Below are positions 43,245 through 54,085 of a DNA stretch of 64,000 nt, piece after piece. The translations under genes and the position numbers were made by a program. Where the stretch lies: the NCBI GenBank assembly GCA_028023455.1, contig JAQFVV010000353.1, forward strand, positions 744,001 through 808,000, given 5' to 3'. This DNA comes from Epiperipatus broadwayi. Its lineage: Eukaryota; Onychophora; Udeonychophora; Euonychophora; Peripatidae. The notes below the pieces were generated by a model. It was not told the origin of the DNA, did not search any database, and saw nothing but the letters and a program-made list of their open reading frames with translations. The first letter of the stretch is position 1, and the number at the start of each line of letters is the position of its first letter.

Positions 43245-46190
43245 GTAACCCATGAAAACATTCATATGGACATATATAATATTTTGAAACACACAATAAC
43301 TATATTATTTCAGCCACATTCCTTCTTTAAATAAACAAGTCTGATTTTTTGTAGCCCATTAAAAAGGAATTTCAAAGATAAGTGTGATTGAAATAATATA
43401 CCCATGGGACATTTCAAATATTTTATATAAATTTCAGTTGGCATTACGCATTGTTTCTATTAGTATATATATATATGTGTGTGTGTGTGTAAAAAATTCT
43501 ATAAGGGATAAATAAATAACACTAGCATTATTACATATTTGTGGTGTTTAATTAATTAATTATATATTTAAATTGATATTTTTGTTTAAATTGAAGTTTG
43601 CCAGCTATATTTGTTTTAATTATCCATTTACAGGGGAATCAAACAAATCTTGTAAACAATATAGCTGACTGCAAGCTATCATTTTTTTTTTTTTTAACAT
43701 GATTCTAAAAACTGAAAGTAAGTACAAAAAATTACAAATAATTCTAATTAAAGGAAGTAACTAATGAAAAAGCTGGTCAAAGAAAGTATAGTAAAGTAGT
43801 GTTACAAATGTGGCTTCTTTATGTCAGTGGATAAAAATCCTTAATAACATGCATCATGGTCATATCATCATCACAAATACATCTTCATCTTTATGCAGTC
43901 ACCACAACATAAAGTTTACTAAATAGAAATTGAAGTGTTGTCTCACAGTTCCCATATGCTTTTTGTTTCTTCCATCATGGGAAGATTGCAAATTTTAAAC
44001 ATTTCCACAAAAAAAGTAGTAAAGTAAAAGCTCAAAACTAATAAACTAAATGTAATAAAATGTTACCAAATAATGACAACAATGTTTACAATGTGTTTAT
44101 GTTGATAAGCTATCACACGCATAAAGAAATTATTAATTATATGTTGTGAAATGGAATTTATCAGCCATTTAGTAATATTTTTTAAAAGTAATAGTAATCT
44201 ATAATTCATTTTCTTAATATTGTTTAATTTAATAAGTAATATATGTTTTGGTAAAATATTTTTGAGAAAGTAAATATAAAGAAATGAGAGCCCCTGAAAA
44301 TGGATAACTAAAACAAACATAGCTGGTGAACTTCCATCGTACAGTTTCTAAAAAAGTAGCTTTAAATATTTATTTCTAAATAAAATTAATTAATAATAAC
44401 TTGTAAACCAATACAAAGGAATCTTTAATTAAATTAAGGCTAAGTTTGCATTCAAGTTTTGAGATTATATTGAACATTGCAAATGTATTCGTATGAAATT
44501 GGATTGCTATTTCTGATGAAGTTGTAACTATCGTGATTTCATTGGCAGAAACACATGTCTAGAAAGGAACTGGTTGATTTTTCCATCAAACACTATTGCT
44601 TGAAACATCAGAAAGTGATATTATAGAATATATATAAATTAGATGCTAATGCATAAAATATGAACTATATCTATCATTAATTATTTCTGCAGTGTTACCT
44701 TTGTTAAACACAATCTTTAGATAAAACAATCAACTGCTTTATTCAGATTTGTGTTTGAGACAGACAGTTCTGTAAAATAATTAACAGATATAATTCATAT
44801 TATATATGTGTGTGTGTGTTTGTTTACATAAAGTTCTTTTGGGTTTAAAGCATGTATTATTTTGTTTAAATTCTTGATGGTTCGATGAAATATCATTCAA
44901 CTTTGTGAAGGTGAAGGTTGACACAGCAGGAATTTAAGCAAAATAATACATGGTTACATGGTTTAAGCTAAAAAATATTTTATGTGCATCATATAACCAT
45001 AAAAATATTAAATGTAATATAATAATAAGTGTAATAATGCTCAAGGCTAAATGGGTTTGTTGTCTTGATAACAGTTTGAAATTGTTGATTGTTATTGATA
45101 TTGGGATTGTCTAAGTGTTGACTGTTTTTTAATGATTAAATATAATATATATATATTAAAAGTTTAATTATACTATATACAAATATGTGCATATTAGTTA
45201 TGCCAATTCATGACAAGTATACATTTATACTATCAGACATATAAAATGCTATGGAAATTAAATGGGTATCCAGCTATTGTGAGCTGGAAAATAAATCCTA
45301 AGTTAATCCGTGTTGATTGTATTGAAATTATGGGCATAAAAACAAAAAATATCTTTATTATATAATAAACATTTTATAACTAAAGCTATAATTGTCATAC
45401 TTCTATAGACACTCAAATCTATAATTTACTTTTATTTTTTAATCGTTTTATTTTGTTCTTGATATAATTATTAGTGAAAGTCTATTTTCTAATAATGATA
45501 AAATAACTAAAATTACAGTAGATTTTAAATTATAGCAAGGACTGGCATAATAAAATAATATCTATTATTTTTTAAGGAGTACATAAACTTGCACTCCGTC
45601 AACCTCCCCCCCCCCTTTCCGCTTACAAATCGTGAATATATTCTCATAATGCTTAATTATTACATATTAATTAAAATAAAAATACAATTACAGCTTTGAA
45701 TTTTTTTTTATTATTTTTGAATAATGTATTCATATAGTCATTTACTTTGGAGGTCAAATATCATTTAAGAGCCAAAGTGACAGGTTGCAAATAACCATTA
45801 TGCTCAATTAATATAGTTTGCATTTATGGCAATTAAATGTGACATGAGACTATCTTGCGGCTGAGGGTCTTTAACTTATTTAATGAAATTTGGATTATAT
45901 CAAGAATACATGTTCACCATATATACGTGATTTTTATTATTGAAACCGCATTTAATCATTATAATATTATATACCTGTATAAAATGTATAATATATATAA
46001 TACATTTTATATAACACTTTAAATGGATATATATGTCTTAGATCATTATAATGATTTTAATGAGCATATGAATAATTTTGTAACTTGTCAAATATATAAT
46101 GCTAAGAATATGAACCTATTCATGGAACAAAAAGAATCATTTTTATCTGACAAAGTAGATTGCCATTGTTTCTTTGAGTATCTAGCTTGT
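43245..46190. other. AT-rich sequence with one repeat fragment
   Basis: No gene recognised. A small palindrome lies at 43197-43243 (AAGACATATTTTGC with its complement). A fragment at 45048-45125 matches the 4480-5204 repeat in inverse orientation (GTTGTCTTGATAACAG, TTGATTGTTATT). A C-run is at 45605-45616. Confidence 0.5.
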
Positions 46191-46208
46191 GAATTACTTT
46201 AATAATGC

Positions 46209-46312
46209 TTTTTTTTTCATGTGTTATAGCATCGGCCGGGAAGCGAACCCGCTAACCCGGGACAACTGCTTGTAAGGCAGCTGTGCTGACCTCTCGACCA
46301 CCAACGCTTGAC
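46209..46312 (-). mobile_element. tRNA-derived SINE
   Basis: Minus strand: A box TGGTCGAGAGG, B box GGTTCGCTTCC, then GGCCGATGCTATAACACATG and an A-rich tail (poly-T at 46209-46217). A target duplication TACTTTA(A/G)TAATGC lies at 46195-46208 and 46313-46326 with one mismatch. Slightly less decayed than other copies. Confidence 0.88.
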
Positions 46313-46326
46313 TACTTTAGTAATGC

Positions 46327-48036
46327 ATTTCTTTTGTGAATAGGTTTATTTTACATAAATATAAATTTTACAATCTTTCCTATGCCAATATTAGATGAAA
46401 AAATCAACCAAACTCTGCTAGATTGGTTGATTTTTGATCAATTATTACCAGTTGTAAGATCATAAAATTTCTAAAAATAATAGAAGTCAAATTAACTTAT
46501 TCAAAATTGTTTATTAGGAATGTGTTTAATTAGTTATATATAATAGAATACCTCCAGTATTTTAATATATATATAATATTCGAGATTAATACTCTTGCCA
46601 TTGTACAATAAATATTTTTAAATATTCTCTAACTCAGCATAAGACGATAATTAACAAGAGAGTTTTTTTTTAAATATTTATTGTATTATGATAAAAGCCT
46701 TAATTTTGAATATTATATATATGTACATGTATATATAGAATTTGAAAGAATATATATAATTGTAAGATCCCTTCCTCCCCACTTTTAAAAAAATTTCAAT
46801 ATGTAATTTTTTTTTTTTTTAATGTTTTGGTTAAAATATTAAAAAATTATCTGATTTCTGTTTGTTTACTACTGAGTAACAAATTGTTAGCTATTGTAAT
46901 GTTAAAGAAAATATTGACAAATATATAGATCATGATTAAATAATTAAAGAATTTAATAACAATATTGAAAAAGAAAATCTAAATTATAGTTTTTTTTAAT
47001 ATTTATTTATAGCCTAATAAACTAGTTCTATTATATTGATTACGCGTTTTTATTCAAAATAAAATTATTTCTAAAAAGCAAAAGAAAGATGTATCCAATA
47101 TATATATAAAGATAAACAATTAAAGGACTAAATATATGTAATACCCTGAGAATTAATCTCAGCTATTACATATCTTAACATATTTAGCGTTGAATCTTTA
47201 CTGCAAATTTATAAAAATGGGAACAAATTTCTTTTTGTGTGTGTGAAATAGGCATGACAATCAATTTAAAGTAATTTGCAATATGTATCTTGAGTGATTT
47301 AATATTTCCTCTTGTAGTTAAAATTGTTCAAGATATTCCTCTATAAATCAATGTAGACAGCACTAAAAAAAATAGTGGTTCGTTTATTGCACATATTGTA
47401 AAATACGTCGTTAGAGGGCAAATATCAGTCTGAGTTCAAATCCCTTCTAATTACATTAAGTTCGTATAGAAAATATATTAATATTTAAATATTACAAATA
47501 AAAGTAGCTATTTATATTCTTTGAATATTTCATCAAAATTTGATATTTTCAATTATTATAAAAACAGAATCCTATACTTTTCATGAAAATAATTTCATGA
47601 AAAAGAAAAAGAATTGAGAGATTTGCAAAAAAAAAAAAAGATTAATAAATAAAACAAATCAGTAAAACTCAATTGGCATCCCATATACCACATGGTAGTC
47701 TTTTAGCCTATTTATTTAAGGTCTTTTAACTTGTTCTGCAGGGAACTTTTTTATCTGAAAGATTTCAACACTATATCTAATTGTAGTCATCTAATAATTC
47801 TATTTTAAGGCATATTGTCATAATGAAAGCCATCATAATGGCATTTCTTTATGGTGTCTTTAGAAGATATAATCCTTATTGTTATAAATAAAATATGCTT
47901 TTCTCATTTTAATTTATTATAAAATACTTTTTATGAAGTCTGTTACTCTTCATCTTAGTCACACTCAAAAAGTTAAAGAATATATCAATGTTCTTATGAT
48001 TTTGCCATTATATTTTTATAAAAATCTTGCAGAAGT
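46327..48036. other. AT-rich sequence with a beta-type tRNA-like fragment
   Basis: At about 47400-47505 the sequence GTCTGAGTTCAAATCCCTTC and the following ATTACATTAAGTTCGTATAG match the tRNA-like segment of the beta foldback. Otherwise nothing is recognised. Confidence 0.5.
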
Positions 48037-48140
48037 CAAGCATTGGTGGTCAAGAGGTCAGTGCGACTGCCTTATGAGCAGCCCGGGTTGCGGGTTCACT
48101 TCCCAGCCGATGCTATGACACATGAAAAAAAAAACAATAA
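48037..48140 (+). mobile_element. tRNA-derived SINE
   Basis: Head with A box TGGTCAAGAGG at 48047-48057 and B box GGTTCACTTCC at 48093-48103, then CAGCCGATGCTATGACACAT and an A-rich tail from 48124. It matches internal pol III promoter spacing. It is not a functional tRNA: acceptor stem pairing and a clean anticodon arm are missing. Confidence 0.88.
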
Positions 48141-48627
48141 ATAAAAAAATTTCCTGTATATAAGAAACTCAAACATTCCATAATAAAAATTTTGGAGAGA
48201 ATTATTTGAAATGATGGTTAATTTAATGTTGAGTTTATTCCAAGTGTTAAATATTATTCACAATATTAGTTGATTTGGTTTTAAAAAATTTCAAGATCCA
48301 TTTTCATTGTATACAAAATATTTGCTATTTTTTTGTTACATTGTCATTTTAATTTGTTTAAATGCTTTACATTTCATATCACATTTTGCAAGAGTTTGAT
48401 CTATTAATAAGTCATTCTGTGTGAGAATGAATAAGGCTCTTGCATCAGGAGCAAAACTAAATAGGATACAAAAGAAAGATTAAATTAAAGCTAATGTTTT
48501 TAGTTATATGTTTTAATATATATATGTAAAATAAATAAAAATATCCGTTAATTAAAAAATAATATTGTAATTATAATTGAAATAATATTTTTAAACGGTT
48601 TATAAACAATTCAAACAATCTTTAAAT

Positions 48628-48672
48628 CCGCAGAAGTACTTTCGGTTACTTTCAAACCTGCCTCAACTGCTA
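48628..48672 (-). ncRNA. Hammerhead-like motif beside the Penelope ORF
   Basis: Minus strand: GCAG, TTGAGGCA (CUGANGA with C to T and one extra base), stem II GGTT-TGAAAGT-AACC, GAAA, palindromic stem III AGTACT, then T and CTGCGG. Stem I pairs GCAG with CTGC. It sits about 35-80 bp beyond the stop codon of the Penelope-like ORF, as expected for the terminal repeat of such an element. Core changes make activity doubtful. A fragment of the same motif (GCAGAAGTACTTTTGG) occurs in the loop of the hairpin at 59616-59752. Confidence 0.6.
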
Positions 48673-48707
48673 TTAAATTCAAAAACTAAAAGCGGAAGCA
48701 AACGTCA

Positions 48708-49994
48708 TCAATTCAAATTCCACGAATCTCGTATTTTAATGTTAGAAGCTTGTCGATTTATCAAATGTGTTTTATTCCTGTTTATAAAAATTGCCTCTTT
48801 AATTTTTCTTTTACTATGGTTTCTCTCTTCATGAAGAATTTTCACATTTTCAAAATTAAATTTAAATTTATGTTTACATGTTTTTTCATGATCAAAGAAA
48901 ACTGAAGAAGATATTAAATCACCATTATTTTTATTTTTTACACGCTTATATAACAATTCGTGTTCCTTCAATCTTTTCTCAATGTTGCACCTAGATTCAC
49001 CTATATATGATAGCATACAATCACAAAAAATTTGATATATGACATTACTTTTTTGCTTGATAGGTATGACATCCTTAGAATTATTAACTAATTTGTTAAT
49101 ATTGTTTGGAACGTAGAATGAAACATTAAATACATTCTTATATAAATCCTTAAAAAATTTTACTTGTGGATTTGAAATAAATGGAATAGATATCCATTTT
49201 TTATTATTAATCTTCATTTCTTTTAAATTATAATTTTTTTTAAATTGACTTAAAGTATTGTTTATTTGTTCCATTTTATAACCAACATCAAGCAATTCCT
49301 TGAGAAATATCTCAATATTTTTCAATTTATCACTTTGGTAACGACATAAATTTTCATTTCGAAACAAAAAAGATTTAAAACTTGCCATCTTATGCATCAT
49401 TGGTACTTTTGATTTAAAATTTATATATCCTCTTTTTTGCAATGGCTTAATTATTAGTTTATAATTTAATATACTGTTATCTCTTGTGATCATTAAATCT
49501 AAATAGTTAATCTTATAATCCTGTTCTTTTTCAATAGTCCATTTCAAGCCATTCAATTTATTTAATTCCTCTATAAGCAAATTTATACTATTAATGTTTC
49601 CACAGACAAAAACATCATCCACATATCTTTTGTAAATTTTAATATCTCCAAGAATACACATATTTAAAATATTACTCTCATATGTAGATAAAACGAAATT
49701 GCAAACTTGTGCAACTACAGGCAATCCCATAGGCCAACCTTTGGTCATTTTATAATATTGACCTTCAAAAGATGCAACAATGTTATCATTAAAAAATTTT
49801 AAAGAGTCAATGATAAATTTTATCATATATTTACAAATATTTTTATTTTTTAATGCATGTTCAATTATTTTTATGGAATTCATTCTATCAATAGATCCAT
49901 ACATTTCTGTAACATCCAATGAAGCAATAATATCATTTTCATCAATAATTAAATTTTTAATACTATTTACAAAATATTTTCTACAAGAAAAAAT
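48708..49994 (-). CDS. Penelope-like element: reverse transcriptase C-terminal half plus GIY-YIG endonuclease (5'-truncated)
   Basis: An open frame of 428 codons, from just after a stop at 49995-49997; the real start is missing. Residues counted from position 49919 (preceding residues RKYFVNSIKNLI and ENDIIAS): motif A ASLDVTEMYGSID; motif B KGWPMGLPVV at 60-69; catalytic YVDD at 99-102; thumb-like block LDLMITRD at 140-147; then the family-typical SKVPMMHKMASFKSFLFR at 170-187. The C-terminal GIY-YIG domain has VIYQIFC 293-299, YIGESRC 305-311, RLKEH 316-320, the catalytic-type Glu in IKEAIFI near 375 and INRQ near 387-390. The N-terminal third of a normal Penelope protein is absent. The lack of stops indicates a recent insertion. 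It is the best candidate source of reverse transcriptase for the hammerhead repeats (inference). Confidence 0.93.
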   Translation of the reverse strand: MFSCRKYFVNSIKNLIIDENDIIASLDVTEMYGSIDRMNSIKIIEHALKNKNICKYMIKFIIDSLKFFNDNIVASFEGQYYKMTKGWPMGLPVVAQVCNFVLSTYESNILNMCILGDIKIYKRYVDDVFVCGNINSINLLIEELNKLNGLKWTIEKEQDYKINYLDLMITRDNSILNYKLIIKPLQKRGYINFKSKVPMMHKMASFKSFLFRNENLCRYQSDKLKNIEIFLKELLDVGYKMEQINNTLSQFKKNYNLKEMKINNKKWISIPFISNPQVKFFKDLYKNVFNVSFYVPNNINKLVNNSKDVIPIKQKSNVIYQIFCDCMLSYIGESRCNIEKRLKEHELLYKRVKNKNNGDLISSSVFFDHEKTCKHKFKFNFENVKILHEERNHSKRKIKEAIFINRNKTHLINRQASNIKIRDSWNLN

Positions 49995-49997
49995 TCA

Positions 49998-52676
49998 ATC
50001 CAGAATCACTTTGTAAAAGACACAACGCAAATAGTGGATTTTTAAAAGCATAGAATTGACTTATGATTTGTTATTTTATCATAAAACTTACTACTTTAGT
50101 ATAATGAATTCAGCTCAATGTGTTTTATTGCTAAGTTTAAAACCATACCAATATCGCAATACAATAATATAATATTTTATTATTCATGGCAGTCAAGGTG
50201 ACAATACACTAGTGCTAAAACTTTGTCCTTCATGGCTATTATTACCAAAGCACACCTACAATAATAACCTTCTGTTGTTATTTAATCTTTTCGTGTTTAT
50301 CAAGATAAGAACACACTAATAATAAAGACCTTGCAATTTATTTTATCTTTCATGCTATTAAGATATATGATACAAACCTTGTTTGGAAAATAGGTCAGTA
50401 AGTAAGAATAACAAGAATTAACATTAGGCGAATTATAAAAATATTTAATTTTTTGATCAGTTATGTTTGAAAAGTGTCTTGAATGATTTCTGAAAATATG
50501 CTATGGATAGTTATAGTTTTCATATGTGAATAAAAATTTATTGGGTAATACAAGAAATATATTTTTTTTTAAAAAAGCAAAAAATTATGTTATAAAGCAA
50601 ATTTAAAACAAAAACTTGAATTAGTCATTTATTCAAATAGAATGATTATTTGAAAAGTTTTAACCTGCAATAGCTACAACTGTCATGGGATAAATTTTCA
50701 AATGATTTAATTTTATATAATTTTTAAAACTGAACAGGTGTCCATCTTTATTTTTATTTTGAAAAAAATCAAATTAGTTGAATTTAGCTCACATAGCATA
50801 GATTTTACAGCTCCTATTTCTAATTTAGCAGTGTCTCATGCCACTTGTAGTCTAAATGGCAGAAAATAGTTCTCATACTTTGTAATTTATTGTTACTGTT
50901 TTTTATTTTTTTAGAGTGATTAATATAATTCTTAATGTAATGAAATAACTGATTGTAAGAAAATATCACTTAATTCCAGTTAGAAGATTTTAAACAAAAG
51001 TAATTTCATTTCATCATTTTTGCAATTTTATGGTTGTATTTATATATATACAAATATTTTAAGGTTTGGGATAAATAATGCTTATAATAAAAAATAAAAT
51101 TTTGAATAATAATTATGTAAAACAAATATTTTAATTACGAGCAAGCAGTATATGAGGTATTGCTTTTAGTGCATGTGTGTGTACATATATATAAGATTAA
51201 ATTAAATAGCATCAAAATATGAAATATAATCAGTGATAAACTCCAACATTAATTAATGTGTTAATCATATTTTATGCAATGTTTTTCAAAATCAAAACTA
51301 TCAATGTAAACAACAAAAGTGAATCATTTTTATCATTTTGCTATGCTATTAAATGGGTGTTTAAACATCTTTTGAATCTCTTGGAAAAAGTAAAAGTAAT
51401 ACATGATATACAAAGACATTATGAAGGTTGAAAGACATTTGCTGTGTTTAGTAAATAAATATATTTGCCTACTGTATGATACAAACAAATTAGTGTTTAA
51501 TCATTAGATGTTTCTCTTTACATAAAATAATCAAATATAACTATTTTTGTAAATACTATTTTATTGATGTTACATTTTTACTTATCTTTATATTATAAAC
51601 TAATATTTTATTTAATGTGTGCTTATAATATTTCCAAATAATAACTTTGGCATAAAATCTTTCCAAAGTAGGAAAAAGTGTATTTCTATTAAAATTTTAC
51701 TATTTATATCAACTAAATTTGCCATAATTATAAAAGAATACTGCTTTCCACCAGGTTTAAAACTATGCTGAAACTCATTGGAGGATATCACAAAAATATA
51801 AACATCAATAACATTTTTAAAAGCTTATAGACTTTTTTGAACCAGTATTTTTTTATTTTTTTATGCTTTTATTGGTATCTCAAATCTTTTTTGCATGCAG
51901 ATGATATATGTTGAAAAAATAACATAACTAACTAAGTAGGTATAATCATTTTTATATCTTTTAATTATTCAATTCTCAATAAGAATTACTTTTATAATAT
52001 ATTGTTTAAACTATATTTCAGATGAGATGTGGACATCCTTTTTAGATCAGTGTGCTTTATGAGATAATGCTTATCATAGATTGGCCTATATTAATAAAAA
52101 AAATTTTTTTTACAAAAATCATATATTTTACCAAAAACACTAAAATAAATTAATTTTAAAAAACTTTACAAAATTGTATATACCAAAAATTATAAAAAAA
52201 TTACTTACGAATTTTTAAGAAATTGTAATTGTGAATGAATAAGGAAGAACTGACATTTTCATAAAAAATTATTATAATGGTATAATCATGAATTAAGCAT
52301 ATCATAGAGAAAGTTATAAAGTGTGACTTGTGGCCTAAATATAACAGATTTCCTATAGTTGTCATATTTACAGAAATACTTTGTGAAGTTATTTTGTCTT
52401 TATTAAATGTATATTGTTAATTCTAACAATTAGCTTTTATATTCATTCATTTAGCTATTATTGAATTTCAGTATTTTAAACATTATTTCATTACAAATTT
52501 TCAAAACAATGTAATGATGCTTCATAGAACATTAATTTTTTGGTATAAGATCTTTAATTATTGTTAATGAAAACCCAAAATACATTTTATAATAAACCAT
52601 GACAAATTGCTACTAGTTAGGATTAAGTATTCTTGCTTAATTATAATTCTTCTAATTATTTGCTTTTCTTAAGACA
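49998..52676. other. AT-rich sequence, nothing recognised
   Basis: No gene, RNA or clear repeat. No continuation of the Penelope reading frame is seen to the right of 49997. Confidence 0.5.
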
Positions 52677-52730
52677 ACATATATATATATATCATAAAGC
52701 ACATATATATATATATCATAAATGATATAT
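52677..52730. repeat. (AT)n-rich direct repeat
   Basis: CATATATATATATATCATAA occurs twice, spaced by about 25 bp. Confidence 0.8.
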
Positions 52731-52997
52731 CACTAGCTGAAACAGATAGAAAATTCAAATCAACAGTCTGAACCTACCCTAGCACCTATCTGAGGAGTGC
52801 CAGAGCATGAAATCGTGGTCAGAGGTTTGGGGGGGGGGATCCTGACAGAGATATTTTAAATGCTTTCTCTAGCTAAGCATTTATCACAAAGCTTGTTGAG
52901 GAATTGGCAATCCTCATTGTTTATAACTTACAAGCTTAAAACAATAGGGTCATGTGATCTATGACTCTTTATTTTGACTATTAACAGTCAAAAATGT

Positions 52998-53182
52998 TCA
53001 GATATTTCAGAAATGCCCTCTGTGAAAAATATAAATTCTGAACTTCAATCAGCTAAACCCAAAAGATACAAATATAAATTCTGAATTTCAAACAGGTAAA
53101 CCTAAAATAATGCCCTTTTCGGTTTAGCTGTTTGAAGTTCAGAATGTATATTTCTTCACAGAGGGTGTTGCTGAAATATTTC
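52998..53182. repeat. Short foldback repeat
   Basis: Arms about 52998-53060 and 53120-53182 are inverted (GAAATATTTCAGCAACACCC-like, GAACTTCAA.CAGCTAAACC), and a further partial copy (AAATTCTGAATTTCAAACAG) lies in the middle. There is no coding capacity and no ribozyme core. Confidence 0.7.
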
Positions 53183-53712
53183 ATCATATTTGCAAGCACT
53201 TTTTTACTTTTTCCTGCATTAGTTTTTTATGATTTTGATTATCATTTCTTTTCAAATAAAAATTATTTTATCTCAATTCTCTTTCATTAGTAATGATAGA
53301 AGTTAAGCACAGCCCTAGAATAGAATAAATAAAGAGAATTATTGTTCATAATGCAGATGTTGAAATAAACTGATAACTCAGAGGGTATTTTATTTGGAAT
53401 TTATTTTCATGATTATACTCACTAACCAACTAATTTAGAGTCTTTATTCTTACTTTCTAAATATTAATCACAAAATTTTTTAAAAATCATAACATCTTTT
53501 TTATGTTTAAAATTAAAATATTATTGCTACTATGCTTGTCAAATGTTAACAAAAATAAAATTGATAATACCCCATTAAGTAAGCAGTTAAAATCTTTCTA
53601 ATACTTCTAATACTGTCTGTTTGATTTTTGGAATTGATTGGGGGCTGGTGATATAAATAATCAAGTGATTATTCTTGCTCAGGAGATCATATTCCATTCA
53701 GGTATTATTTAA

Positions 53713-53974
53713 ATGCAATTTATCCACTCTACTTTAAACACTTTTTAGCAAAAACTGTTTATTGTACGTATATGCATATACTATCTTGCATTTCGATTGT
53801 TTTGCAGTCTTCCTCAGAGCCTCTTTTACTTTAATTTTTTAAAAGTTAAAAATTAAAGTAAAAGTGAATCTGAAGAAGACTGCAAGACAGTCAAAATGTA
53901 AGATAGTGTATGTATATATCTACAATAAAAAGTTTTTGCTAAAAGGGCTTCAAAGTATAGTGAATAAATTGCAT
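53713..53974. repeat. Family gamma foldback with divergent hammerhead-like motifs
   Basis: Arms share TGCAATTTAT.CACT.TACT, AGCAAAAACT and the hammerhead region. Left motif (minus, 53784-53820): CTGAGGA, stem II with only GAC/ATC-type remnants, intact GAAA, TGCAAG. Right motif (plus, 53866-53910): CTGAAGA, GACTG/CAGTC stem II, AAAA in place of GAAA, TGTAAG. Comparing arms suggests an ancestor with TCGAAACGTAAG and CpG decay in both. Confidence 0.75.
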
Positions 53975-53976
53975 GT

Positions 53977-54085
53977 CAAGCATTGTTAGCCGAGAGGTTA
54001 TCACAGCTTCCTTGCAAGCAAGTAGTTGGTTGCAGACAGTTGTGGGTTCACATCCCAGCCAGTGCTATGACATATGGAAAAAAAA
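53977..54085 (+). mobile_element. tRNA-derived SINE, with internal duplication
   Basis: A box TTAGCCGAGAGG near 53987, B box GGTTCACATCC at 54045-54055, tail CAGCCAGTGCTATGACATAT then A-rich. The anticodon region is longer than in other copies (CTTGCAAGCAAGTAGTTGGT), suggesting a small internal duplication. It begins directly at the edge of the gamma foldback. Confidence 0.85.

Noticed and set aside
44510-44572. CTGATGA followed at 44551 by GAAACACATGTC, resembling a Penelope hammerhead
   Set aside because: No credible stem II between the two blocks and stem I does not pair; similarity may be ancestral, but a ribozyme cannot be supported.
48037-48140. Functional tRNA gene
   Set aside because: A and B boxes are good but the acceptor stem does not pair, a 3' A-rich tail is present, and diverged copies occur at three other sites: it is a SINE.
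49989-50091. Possible intron in the Penelope element (GTAAGT near 50091, TTTTTTCTTGTAG near 49990, minus strand)
   Set aside because: Penelope elements can retain introns, but the sequence upstream of the putative donor has stops in all frames nearby and no Penelope residues, so 5' truncation is simpler.
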